Positions 41,162 through 49,122 of a DNA stretch of 57,942 nt are shown here, piece after piece (the stretch's first letter is position 1; every line of letters starts with the position of its first letter). The translations under genes were made by a program, and so were the position numbers. The notes under the pieces are model-generated. The model was not told the origin of the DNA. It did not search any database and saw nothing but the letters and a program-made list of their open reading frames with translations. Location of the stretch: NCBI GenBank assembly GCA_024231375.1, contig JAAEQP010001826.1, positions 1 to 57,942 on the forward strand, in the 5' to 3' direction. This DNA is from a bacterium. Its GTDB lineage: Bacteria; Hydrogenedentota; Hydrogenedentia; Hydrogenedentiales; SLHB01.

Positions 41162-41538
41162 GAACGATCAAGACAATGTCTGAAGAGCAGTATTGCACGT
41201 TCCTGTGCTCGTTGCTCAGACAGGCGATGTTCGACCACTCGTACACGTTAGGTAAGATGTGCGAGCATGTGAATAACGCGGATGCACTGAAGCCGGGCGA
41301 TCTGATCTTCTGTCTGATGTGCGATCCGTTCCCGTTCATGGTCTGTCAGGTCGCCGAAGTGTTCGGCGCCTACAAGGAGCATGAGTTGACCGCACGTCCG
41401 TTGGTTGTCACGGATGAAGACTCGCGGGAGACGTTCAGGCTGGGGAACATGGACTATGTGCGCCTGCGCCCGGACAACAGAACATTAGCGCTGATGGAGT
41501 TCGAGGGGCAAGAGCCCAGAGAGGACATGGTGATCTAG
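41158..41538 (+). CDS. Cargo-island protein, unknown
   Basis: 126 residues. GDLIFCLMCDPFPFMVCQVA and DYVRLRPDNRTLALMEFEGQ; mixed alpha/beta, no recognised family. Ends in TAGTG, overlapping the next GTG start. Confidence 0.55.
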   Translation: MRTIKTMSEEQYCTFLCSLLRQAMFDHSYTLGKMCEHVNNADALKPGDLIFCLMCDPFPFMVCQVAEVFGAYKEHELTARPLVVTDEDSRETFRLGNMDYVRLRPDNRTLALMEFEGQEPREDMVI

Positions 41539-42107
41539 TGAGCCTGTCTTTCAACCTCGCCAAGTACAAGCGCGGCGCGACGTTCGTTGAGACGGGGACC
41601 GGCGCGGGCTACGGTATCCGCGCGGCACTGGCCGCCGGTTTCGAGGTCGTGCATAGCATTGAGCTTGATCCCGCGTGCTATGAGGCCGCACAGGAAGCGT
41701 TTGTTGCCGAGCTCACGGCGGGCTCCGTCCGCCTCCATTTCGGTGACTCCCGGGCGGTACTGCCGCGCGTACTGGACACCATATGGTCTCCCGCCACGTT
41801 CTGGCTGGACTCACACGTCGATCACCAAGTCCCGGGCGCCACCGTCAAGTGCCCGCTGTACGATGAGTTGGAGCAGATAGCAGAGCACTGGCTCAATGAC
41901 CACACCATCATGATTGACGATCGTCGGCTATTCGCGGAGAATGAGGCGCGTGAAAACCCCAACGGCTGGGGCCTGACGGTCAGTGAGCGCGAGGTTGTGC
42001 GTATGCTTGAGCGCATGAATAGCCGATACGAGATCACCTATGAGACCGGCCACGTTCCCGAAGACGTCATAATTGCAAGGGTGCGGTATGCCAGACACAA
42101 TCGATGA
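41538..42107 (+). CDS. SAM-dependent methyltransferase, class I fold
   Basis: 189 residues, GTG start. RGATFVETGTGAGYGIRAAL is motif I and VVHSIELDPACYEAA the acidic motif II; VRLHFGDSRAVL and IMIDDRRLF follow in the expected order. Resembles small Rossmann methylases found with glycan genes. Substrate unknown. Confidence 0.7.
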   Translation: MSLSFNLAKYKRGATFVETGTGAGYGIRAALAAGFEVVHSIELDPACYEAAQEAFVAELTAGSVRLHFGDSRAVLPRVLDTIWSPATFWLDSHVDHQVPGATVKCPLYDELEQIAEHWLNDHTIMIDDRRLFAENEARENPNGWGLTVSEREVVRMLERMNSRYEITYETGHVPEDVIIARVRYARHNR

Positions 42108-42306
42108 ACTGATAGCGGCGTTCCGGACGCCCGGCGTCGGCCTCAACGGCGATGAAATGTTCCGACTGGTCAAGCTGATGCTCGCGGAACGGCGGCAGGT
42201 ATCGTCAGTGCTCCGGATGCAGGCCATGGCGCTGGATGACGCGCCGCAGGACCGGCCGACGACGGAAGATGTGAGGGCGTTTATGGAGAGCAACTCAGAT
42301 GCATGA
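42088..42306 (+). CDS. Small helical protein
   Basis: 72 residues from ATG 42088, overlapping the methylase by 20 bases. DTIDELIAAFRTPGVGLNGD and FRLVKLMLAERRQ; no recognised family. Overlaps the fucosyltransferase gene by eight bases. Confidence 0.55.
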   Translation: MPDTIDELIAAFRTPGVGLNGDEMFRLVKLMLAERRQVSSVLRMQAMALDDAPQDRPTTEDVRAFMESNSDA

Positions 42307-43237
42307 GATCACCGTATCCATCGTGACCGAAACGCCGCGGGCTGTACCGGGCGGCGCCGTCCGGCTCATGCACGCGTTCTGGCGGCGCATGGCGCAAGAC
42401 CACGACGCCTACACCTGGGGATCTCTCCGGGTGCTGACGCCTGGCGAGACTGGCGCGGACGTTACGCTTGTCATCAATCACCCGGGCATTACCGTCCCGT
42501 ACACAGCCGCACCGCTCAACCGCACGGTGCTGGCGCGCTTAGAGCCGACCGTGGTGCATAAGCACTCCTGGGGAAAGTGGACCGACAAGGCATACACCGA
42601 TCAACTCCTGGCGGTGCTCTCCGCTGACGATGGCGGGCACTGGCCGGTCGACTGGAACGTGTCGCTGGCCTGGGCGGATGCCCATGAGCATCACCCGCCG
42701 AAAAGCAAGCCGTGCTCCGTCGTCATGTCGTGGAAGGGCTACTACCCGGGCCACAAGCACCGGCAACGCCTGGCGATGGGGCACCTTGCCGCGATGCATG
42801 AGACCGTCGACATCTGGGGGCACCTGCAACCGCCCGGGACGCATGAGATGCCCGTCGGGTTCCCGCACTGGAAGGGCGACCTGCCGGTACGCGAGAAGGA
42901 CGCGGGGCTCAACCAGTACTACTACCATGTCTGTGCGGAGAACAGCTCACAGCGCGGCTATTTCACGGAGAAGATAATCGACGCTTGGCTGTGCGAGTGC
43001 CTGCCCTTATATTGGGGGTGTCCGAACCTTGACGATTACGTGCCGGCCGAAAGCTACGTCCGGCTCCCGATGGAGAAGCCAGCGGAGTGCGCCGAGATGA
43101 TACGCGAGATCATCGCGAGCCCGGACCTGTGGCGGGAGCGGTTGCCCGCGATCCGTGAGGCCCGCCGCATGATGCTGGACCACTGGCAGGTATGGCCCTC
43201 GCTGGAGCGGACGTTGAAGTTGAAGAGTCTCGTTTGA
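42299..43237 (+). CDS. GT10-type fucosyltransferase
   Basis: 312 residues. The C-terminal half has the alpha-1,3/1,4-fucosyltransferase signature: YHVCAENSSQRGYFTEKIID at about residues 208-227, then AWLCECLPLYWGCPNLDDYV. The acidic/Asn pair and EK bind GDP-fucose in this family. The N-terminal acceptor domain is divergent (VNVSLAWADAHEHHPPKS-like). With the GDP-fucose synthase-like gene at 47087 it implies a phage-encoded fucose transfer. Acceptor unknown: host surface glycan, virion protein or DNA. Confidence 0.8.
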   Translation: MHEITVSIVTETPRAVPGGAVRLMHAFWRRMAQDHDAYTWGSLRVLTPGETGADVTLVINHPGITVPYTAAPLNRTVLARLEPTVVHKHSWGKWTDKAYTDQLLAVLSADDGGHWPVDWNVSLAWADAHEHHPPKSKPCSVVMSWKGYYPGHKHRQRLAMGHLAAMHETVDIWGHLQPPGTHEMPVGFPHWKGDLPVREKDAGLNQYYYHVCAENSSQRGYFTEKIIDAWLCECLPLYWGCPNLDDYVPAESYVRLPMEKPAECAEMIREIIASPDLWRERLPAIREARRMMLDHWQVWPSLERTLKLKSLV

Positions 43238-43254
43238 AACCGGAGGAAGTCTAC

Positions 43255-43791
43255 ATGTCACCATTTGCACTGCTCGCCGCCATCATGCCGCGCGTCACAG
43301 ACACCGTTGTAGAGTGCGGCTGTGGCTACGGCTCAACGCCCGTGCTGTTCGCCGCGTGTCGGTCACGTAACATCCCGTTCCTGAGCCTGGAAGAGTCGCC
43401 GGAATGGGCGGAGAGGATCGCCACGGCTATGGGCGGCGCGTGTCAACCGGAATGGTGTGAGTCGATCCCCGACAGACTCGTGACGCTGGGACACGCGGTG
43501 CCTATCGGCATGGTGCTGGTCGACAACGGCAGCTACCGCGTCAAGCCGAACATAGAACGGTCGCGCGTACTGGCCGTCTGCAGGCGCCTACGCGTCCCGA
43601 TCATCGCCGTGCATGACACGGAATCAGACACCTACGGGTTCGCGGAATCACTGGCCGGCTGGAAGCAGCGCGTTGATTGGGACGGCTCGCCGCTGGATGA
43701 CGGGGTTGCGTCGACGGTCGTCAGTGACGTGCGGGATCTGTCGTGGTTGCGTGAGTGCCTGGCGGGAACGACAATGGAGGTAGCGGGATAA
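43255..43791 (+). CDS. Rossmann-fold methyltransferase-like protein
   Basis: 178 residues from ATG 43255 (GGAGG nine bases upstream). TVVECGCGYGSTPVLFAACR is SAM motif I, FLSLEESPEWAERIATAM motif II, and PIGMVLVDNGSYR motif IV; PIIAVHDTESDTYGF follows. Part of the glycan cluster; likely a sugar or lipid methylase. Substrate unknown. Confidence 0.65.
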   Translation: MSPFALLAAIMPRVTDTVVECGCGYGSTPVLFAACRSRNIPFLSLEESPEWAERIATAMGGACQPEWCESIPDRLVTLGHAVPIGMVLVDNGSYRVKPNIERSRVLAVCRRLRVPIIAVHDTESDTYGFAESLAGWKQRVDWDGSPLDDGVASTVVSDVRDLSWLRECLAGTTMEVAG

Positions 43792-43823
43792 ATGAGGCCC
43801 GTCAATAAGTAGGGAGATAGACA

Positions 43824-45071
43824 ATGAGTATTCGAGTGGCATTCTGGCGCGCACAGGCCCCTAGCGACACCCGGTGGGCCGACGTGCCGTCGCTGGCCTT
43901 CACGTCGATGGTAGCGCACGCCCGGCACAAGGGCGTCGATGTTGAGCCGGAGTATTGCGCGACGGGGACTGAGCTTGTCCACGCCACGGCGGACGTATAC
44001 GCCATCAGCGCCGTTACGGGCGCCTGGCCAGAGACGCTGAGAGTGGCGCATGTCCTGACCGCGCTCAATCGCCGCGTCATCATTGGCGGTCCGCACATCA
44101 CGTGCCTGCCGGAGTCGTTGCCGTGTGACTGCGTTGGCGTGCTTGGCGAGGGAGAAGAAACGTTCGCGGAGCTACTGGCGGACCCGGCCGGGCCGATGTA
44201 TGGCAACCCGGGCACCGCTAGGTGGCACGACGAGCAGCTCCTGACGTTCCCTGAACGCCCCCGCCTCAACCTTGCCGAGTGCGATCATCTCCCGGTGTTC
44301 ATGGACCCCAGGAACGGCCGCGTGCAGGCCGTGGCAACGCGCGGCTGCCCCTTCCGCTGCTGGTTCTGCTCCGCCTGGCGTTGCTGGCCGCAGGTGAGCA
44401 GGTTGGCGCCGGAGCACGTTGCCAGGCAACTCGGGGAGCACTTCGCGGAGACACCTGGCGGGTGCGTCACGTTCCAAGACCTGACGTTTGCGAGCAATGC
44501 CGCGTGGGTGGCGGAGCTCGTGGGCCTGCTCAAGGAACACGGCTGCCCGGAACGGTTCACGGTCTCCGGGTGCAGCTATTCCGCGAAGATGGCAGACCGC
44601 GGCATCCTGACCGACCTGAAGTCCGTTGGCTGTGAGTGGGTTGGCGTCGGCATCGAGAGCGCGTCACCGCGCATGATTGCCAAACTCAAGCCGCATATCA
44701 CGATGGCGGACAACGAGAAGCTGCTCAGGCTCGCGACGGAGATCGGGATACAGGTTCACGCGTCGTTTATCGTCGGCACGCCCGGTGAGACCGCTGAAGA
44801 CCTGGAGATCACGCGCCAGTTCATCCTGGAGCACAAAGGCCCGCACTTCAAGCAGGCGGGACTGTTTTGCTTCTGTCCGTATCCTGGCACTGAGGCATGG
44901 GATGAATTGGCTGCGAAAGGCAAGGTTAGCGCGGACATGGACTTTGGCCTCTTGACCAACGGGGCCAACCCGGACAAGCAGCAGGTTTTCTATTGCAACG
45001 AAGACCACATGCCGTATGAAGAGATGGTCACATGGCGGCGGAAGCTAAGTGAGGCTTCTCGGCCCGCATGA
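43824..45071 (+). CDS. B12-binding-type radical SAM enzyme
   Basis: 415 residues. The N-terminal half has a B12-binding-like Rossmann order (DVYAISAVTGAWPETLRVAH, RRVIIGGPHITCLPE, VLGEGEETFAELL). The radical SAM cluster is RGCPFRCWFCSAW with Cys 175, 179 and 182. GVGIESASPRMIAKLKP and ASFIVGTPGETAEDLEITR are typical barrel strands. Such enzymes methylate unreactive carbons or modify sugars and tRNA. Context suggests an unusual sugar or C-methylation step. GGGAG precedes the ATG. Confidence 0.82.
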   Translation: MSIRVAFWRAQAPSDTRWADVPSLAFTSMVAHARHKGVDVEPEYCATGTELVHATADVYAISAVTGAWPETLRVAHVLTALNRRVIIGGPHITCLPESLPCDCVGVLGEGEETFAELLADPAGPMYGNPGTARWHDEQLLTFPERPRLNLAECDHLPVFMDPRNGRVQAVATRGCPFRCWFCSAWRCWPQVSRLAPEHVARQLGEHFAETPGGCVTFQDLTFASNAAWVAELVGLLKEHGCPERFTVSGCSYSAKMADRGILTDLKSVGCEWVGVGIESASPRMIAKLKPHITMADNEKLLRLATEIGIQVHASFIVGTPGETAEDLEITRQFILEHKGPHFKQAGLFCFCPYPGTEAWDELAAKGKVSADMDFGLLTNGANPDKQQVFYCNEDHMPYEEMVTWRRKLSEASRPA

Positions 45072-45072
45072 C

Positions 45073-45107
45073 TTGCATGTCTTGCCTGGGGCGTGTATCG
45101 TAGCCTT
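45073..45107 (+). promoter_or_regulatory. Early-family promoter 10
   Basis: TTGCAT at 45073-45078, 17-base spacer, TATCGT at 45096-45101. No ATG at +1; the leader contains a 14-pair hairpin. Confidence 0.5.
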
Positions 45108-45144
45108 GTCAACCGAAGCGCACAGCATGAACATCAATCGCAAT

Positions 45145-45210
45145 ATCCCCCACGACCGCGAGCCCGCCTTGTGTGCGGTTCGGTTGACCGGTCGTGGGGG
45201 ATTCTCCTTT
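45145..45210 (+). terminator. Long hairpin in leader of HNH gene (attenuator candidate)
   Basis: ATCCCCCACGACCG (45145-45158) pairs perfectly with CGGTCGTGGGGGAT (45189-45202) around a 30-base loop, followed by TCTCCTTT. It may stop transcription or act as an RNA switch ahead of the HNH gene at 45220. Confidence 0.65.
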
Positions 45211-45219
45211 GGTGACACT

Positions 45220-45738
45220 ATGGGAACACCCCAAGCACGACTCCCGATGCCTCCGATGTCAGAACTACAGCGCCTTTTCACGTATGACCCGCTGACGGGC
45301 GAATTTCGCCGCAAGGTGCTGTGTGGCGGCCGCCGGGCGGGCGAGAGAGCAGGGACGCGCAAGTCTGGCGGATACCGCACGATTTCCGTCAATGGCACAC
45401 TTTACGCCGAACACCGCCTCGCCTTCTTCTTTGTGCATGGACTCCAGCCCGCCATCGTAGACCACAAAAACGGCAAGACCGGCGACAACCGGATAGCGAA
45501 CCTACGTGCCGCGACCCATGGCCAGAACATGACCAACGGCCCCGTGTACAAGTCCAACAAGCTCGGGCTGAAGGGCGTCGCCAAACACGCAGGCGGAAAG
45601 TTCGTGGCCAACGTCTACCACAACGGGAAACAGCACTATCTTGGGCTGTTTATGACTGCCGCGCAAGCGCGCCGCGCATATCTGGCCGCCGCCAAGCGGC
45701 TGCACGGGGAGTTTGCCTACGTCGGGGGTGTGATATGA
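45220..45738 (+). CDS. HNH homing-type endonuclease with AP2-like domain
   Basis: 172 residues from ATG 45220; ATG 45256 (MSELQRLFTYDP) is also plausible, and the frame extends back to 45049 through the hairpin. HRLAFFFVHG, VDHKNGKTGDNRIANLRAAT is the HNH core and GQNMTNGPVYKSNKLG follows; the C-terminal part (GVAKHAGGKFVANVYHNGK, HYLGLFMTAAQARRAY) is AP2-like DNA binding. These are selfish nucleases common in phages; its presence may have helped move the island. Confidence 0.88.
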   Translation: MGTPQARLPMPPMSELQRLFTYDPLTGEFRRKVLCGGRRAGERAGTRKSGGYRTISVNGTLYAEHRLAFFFVHGLQPAIVDHKNGKTGDNRIANLRAATHGQNMTNGPVYKSNKLGLKGVAKHAGGKFVANVYHNGKQHYLGLFMTAAQARRAYLAAAKRLHGEFAYVGGVI

Positions 45739-46139
45739 GACGGGTCAAGCGCTGGCGTTACTACTGCGACTATTGCAAGAAGAGCGGGTGCAGTGGCGGC
45801 CACATGAAGAAGCATGAACGCGGCTGCACCATGAATCCGAACCGGCACTGCGGCGTCTGCGACGTGGCCGGTTTAGCGCAACATGACATCGAAGACCTCA
45901 AGGCGTGCATTGACCCTGACACACTGATCCCCGTGAGATACTTCCCGGACAAGATGGAAGTCTATGAGGCCAAGGCTGCAGCGACTCTTGCGGCTGTCGA
46001 GGAGCTTGCCGAAGGGTGCCCGGCCTGTATGCTCGCCGCCTTCCGTCAGAGCAATGTCATAATGGCGGGGTTCGACTACAAGAAACGCATGGATGGCATC
46101 TGGTCAGAAGTGAACGACGAACAGGCTTCTTGGCGATAA
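45735..46139 (+). CDS. Zinc-finger protein, unknown
   Basis: 134 residues, ATGA overlap. YYCDYCKKSGCSGGHMKKHE is a C2H2-like finger, followed by CTMNPNRHCGVC; the C-terminal half is helical. Probably binds nucleic acid; function unknown. Confidence 0.65.
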   Translation: MRRVKRWRYYCDYCKKSGCSGGHMKKHERGCTMNPNRHCGVCDVAGLAQHDIEDLKACIDPDTLIPVRYFPDKMEVYEAKAAATLAAVEELAEGCPACMLAAFRQSNVIMAGFDYKKRMDGIWSEVNDEQASWR

Positions 46140-46158
46140 GAGTGCAAGGAAACACCCC

Positions 46159-47085
46159 ATGAAGATCCTACTCACAGGCGGCGCCGGCTACGTTGGCACG
46201 GTGCTAACGCGGCAACTGCTCTCAGCCGGTCACACGGTCACGGTGCTGGACCGGTTCATGTTCGGCGCTGGCCCGGTCATGCACCTAGCCACGGATAGCC
46301 GCGTGCAATTCGTCGTGGGCGACGTCCGTGATGCACGCACGGTGCGCGAACTCGTCAGAAAAGCCGACGCCGTACTGCACTTGGCCGCTATCGTCGGGTT
46401 CCCGGCGTGTGCGCAGGATGCGGACCGCGCTATGTCCACGAACGTGCTCGGCACGCTCAACGTTGCACAAGCCGTAGGCAAGGACCAGATGCTCGTGTTC
46501 GCGTCGACCGGCAGCACGTATGGCGAGGTCCAGGGCACCGCGACGGAGGACACGCCCATCAACCCGCTAACGCTGTATGGCCAGACGAAGCGGGATGCCG
46601 AGGCGCCCGTCCGGAGTGCTGGCGGCGTGTGTCTCCGGTTCGCCACGGTGTTCGGGGTCTCGCCGCGTATGCGCCTGGACCTGCTGGTGAATGACTTCTG
46701 CTTCCAGGCCGTGCATGGCAGGACCATCACCATGTTCGAGGGCCACCATCGCCGCACGTTCCTGCACGTCGCGGACGCGGCTTTCGCGTACCCGTTCTCG
46801 CTCGCCCACTACCAAGACATGGCGGGCGAGGTCTACAACGTCGGCGCGGACGCGCTGAACTATACCAAGCGCCAGGTGGCGGAAGAGATCGAGCGGCAGC
46901 ACCCGTATCATCTGCATGAGGCGGGCATCGGGCAAGACCTGGACAAGCGCGACTATGCCGTCAGCTACGAAAAGCTAACGGCGCTCGGCTACCGGGCAGA
47001 CCATCCCGGGCTTGCTGCCGGTATCGGGGAAGTACTGTCCGCCGTGAAGCTGATTCGGATCCAGAACGATTGGAGGAACGCGTAA
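46159..47085 (+). CDS. NAD-dependent sugar-nucleotide epimerase/dehydratase
   Basis: 308 residues, GGAA upstream of ATG. Extended-SDR motifs: TGGAGYVG at residues 6-13, VLHLAAIVGFP, VFASTGSTYG, and catalytic YGQTK (Tyr-x3-Lys). Makes or converts a nucleotide-bound sugar; it could supply the 4-keto-6-deoxy substrate for the next enzyme, although the sequence is not clearly a GDP-mannose 4,6-dehydratase. Confidence 0.82.
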   Translation: MKILLTGGAGYVGTVLTRQLLSAGHTVTVLDRFMFGAGPVMHLATDSRVQFVVGDVRDARTVRELVRKADAVLHLAAIVGFPACAQDADRAMSTNVLGTLNVAQAVGKDQMLVFASTGSTYGEVQGTATEDTPINPLTLYGQTKRDAEAPVRSAGGVCLRFATVFGVSPRMRLDLLVNDFCFQAVHGRTITMFEGHHRRTFLHVADAAFAYPFSLAHYQDMAGEVYNVGADALNYTKRQVAEEIERQHPYHLHEAGIGQDLDKRDYAVSYEKLTALGYRADHPGLAAGIGEVLSAVKLIRIQNDWRNA

Positions 47086-47086
47086 C

Positions 47087-48067
47087 ATGGCCACGACTGT
47101 TACTGACGGGAAAGACGTGCATCACACCGGGCGCATACTGGTCACTGGCGGCTCCGGCTTCTTGGGCCGGCGCATTGTCGCGGAGGCCAAGCGTCGTGGC
47201 TACGAGGTTGTGGCGCCGTCGTCGGTAGAGATGAACATGGAGCACAGGGGCGAGACAGAGCTTTGGCTGTCAAATTACTATGGCAAACCCTCCGGCATCA
47301 TCCACAGCGCGGCCTACTACGGCGGCCTCGGGCTATGCCGCAGTGACCCTGCCGGGCTCGCTATCCGGAACATCCGTATGGCTGTAAACCTGTTCGCGGG
47401 CGCGCAATCGGCAGGCGTCAAGAAAATCGTATCCGTTGGGAGCGCGTGTGGCTACCCCGGCACGCTGACGGGCGTGATGCGCGAGAATGAGTTCTTCACC
47501 GGCCGTTGCCATCCGTCCGTAGAGGCGTATGGGTTCACCAAGCGCGTGCAGCTCGTGCTGGGCACGGCACTGGCCGCGGAGACCGACGTCGGCTTTACAC
47601 AGGTCGCGCTGACGAACCTGTACGGCGAGCACGACGTATTCACGGAAGCGCGCAGTCATGTCGTGGCCGCGCTGATCAAGAAGATGGCAGACGCCAAGCT
47701 CGGCATCACCGGACCGCCTGTCCTGTGGGGCACGGGCTCGCCGCGCCGCGAGTTCGCCTACGTCCAGGACGCAGCCGTGGCCATTGTGGACGCCTTGCAG
47801 TGGCCTACGGACCCGGAACCCGTGAACCTCGATGGCGAGGAACGCCGTATAAAGACGCTGGCGGCCATGATCGCCCAGCGCGTCGGGTACTCTGGCCCGA
47901 TCGTGTGGGATGAGACGAAGCCGGACGGCGTGGCCAGGAAACGGCTGGACGGCGCGAAGCTGAAACGGCTCCCGCCAATGCGCGACCGGACAACGCTCGC
48001 GGACGGGCTCAGCAAGACGATCGAGTGGTACATGGCGAACAAGGAAGAGGCCGACGCGCGGCCGTAG
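47087..48067 (+). CDS. GDP-L-fucose synthase-like enzyme
   Basis: 326 residues. RILVTGGSGFLGRRIV, IIHSAAYYGGLG, SVGSACGYPGTLTGVMREN, YGFTKR (catalytic Tyr-x3-Lys), NLYGEHDVFTEARSHVVAAL and LWGTGSPRREFAYVQDAA follow GDP-4-keto-6-deoxymannose epimerase/reductase (fcl/wcaG) closely. Makes GDP-L-fucose or a near relative; with the GT10 gene this is a donor and transferase pair. Starts one base after the epimerase stop (TAACATG). Confidence 0.82.
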   Translation: MATTVTDGKDVHHTGRILVTGGSGFLGRRIVAEAKRRGYEVVAPSSVEMNMEHRGETELWLSNYYGKPSGIIHSAAYYGGLGLCRSDPAGLAIRNIRMAVNLFAGAQSAGVKKIVSVGSACGYPGTLTGVMRENEFFTGRCHPSVEAYGFTKRVQLVLGTALAAETDVGFTQVALTNLYGEHDVFTEARSHVVAALIKKMADAKLGITGPPVLWGTGSPRREFAYVQDAAVAIVDALQWPTDPEPVNLDGEERRIKTLAAMIAQRVGYSGPIVWDETKPDGVARKRLDGAKLKRLPPMRDRTTLADGLSKTIEWYMANKEEADARP

Positions 48068-48074
48068 ATAGCGC

Positions 48075-48109
48075 TTGCACATATACACAACGGTAGTATA
48101 TTGGGAGCA
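48075..48109 (+). promoter_or_regulatory. Early-family promoter 11
   Basis: TTGCAC at 48075-48080, 16-base spacer ATATACACAACGGTAG, TATATT at 48097-48102; ATG of the next gene begins at 48109, six bases after the -10 box. Confidence 0.8.
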
Positions 48110-49062
48110 TGGAGAGAAAGACCGCCAACGCCATCGAGCCGTGGCAACTCGCGCAACGCCAGAGCCTACCGCTTTCCGCGAAGGTCCGGTTAACAGAGCA
48201 CCGGATACGCGACTGGCACAGCCATTGGCGCGGCATGGTCTACGTCGCGTTCTCGGGCGGCAAGGATTCAACGGTACTCCTGCATATCGTGCGGCGCCTG
48301 TATCCGAACGTGCCTGCCGTATTCTGCGATACCGGGCTAGAGTTTCCCGAGATCCGCGAGTTCGTGAAGACGATTGATAACGTGACCTGGCTGAAGCCGA
48401 AGATGAACTTCCGCGAGGTGCTGGAGAAGTACGGGTATCCGGTGGTAAGCAAGAAGCAGGCGCAATTCATCCGCGAGGTTCAGACCGCATATGCAAAAGG
48501 CAACACAGACACTCCGACCGTGCGACTTCGCCTAACTGGCACAAATGGAAACGGGTACGTTTCGCCACGCAGCAAGATTAGCAATCAATGGCAGAAACTT
48601 TGCCGAGCGCCGTTCAAGGTGAGCGACAAATGCTGCGACGTGATGAAAAAACGCCCGATTGATGCGTACCGAGCTAGGTCTAGCCGCGAGCCGTTTGTGG
48701 GCACGATGGCTAGTGACAGCATGATTCGCAAGCGGAACTATTTGGAGTCTGGCTGTAATTCATTCGACACCAAGCGCCCGAAGTCTACGCCGCTAGCATT
48801 CTGGCTAGAGTCCGACGTCTGGGACTATATCCACAAGCACAACGTCCCGTACTCGCCCATCTATGATATGGGCTATCCGCGCACCGGCTGCGTCTTCTGC
48901 GCATTCGGCGCGCACCTTGAGCCGTCGCCCAACCGCTTCCAGCGAATGCAGAAGACGCACCCGGCACTCTGGCGCTACTGCATGGACAAGCTCGGGATGC
49001 GCGAAGTGCTGGAGTTCTGCCGGATACCGATTGAAGATAAGCAACTCACGCTGCCGCTCTAG
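48109..49062 (+). CDS. PAPS reductase-like PP-loop enzyme
   Basis: 317 residues. PP-loop FSGGKDS at residues 48-54, NVPAVFCDTGLEFPEI, and C-terminal Cys motifs (CVFCAFG, SDKCCDVMKKRP). The start AUG lies at the predicted +1 of promoter 11 and is the only one that keeps the N-terminal helices, so leaderless initiation is likely. Relatives reduce sulphate donors or activate substrates for thiolation (of tRNA or DNA). Which reaction applies is unknown. Confidence 0.8.
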   Translation: MERKTANAIEPWQLAQRQSLPLSAKVRLTEHRIRDWHSHWRGMVYVAFSGGKDSTVLLHIVRRLYPNVPAVFCDTGLEFPEIREFVKTIDNVTWLKPKMNFREVLEKYGYPVVSKKQAQFIREVQTAYAKGNTDTPTVRLRLTGTNGNGYVSPRSKISNQWQKLCRAPFKVSDKCCDVMKKRPIDAYRARSSREPFVGTMASDSMIRKRNYLESGCNSFDTKRPKSTPLAFWLESDVWDYIHKHNVPYSPIYDMGYPRTGCVFCAFGAHLEPSPNRFQRMQKTHPALWRYCMDKLGMREVLEFCRIPIEDKQLTLPL

Positions 49063-49122
49063 CTGCGCCTGCTTGACCCACTGACCCCGACTGTTGCGGC
49101 CATAGCTGCCGCACCTACACAG

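Noticed and set aside
45049..45219. N-terminal extension of the HNH gene back to 45049
   Set aside because: It would translate the promoter and the 14-pair hairpin; the HNH family normally starts near the ATGs at 45220 or 45256.
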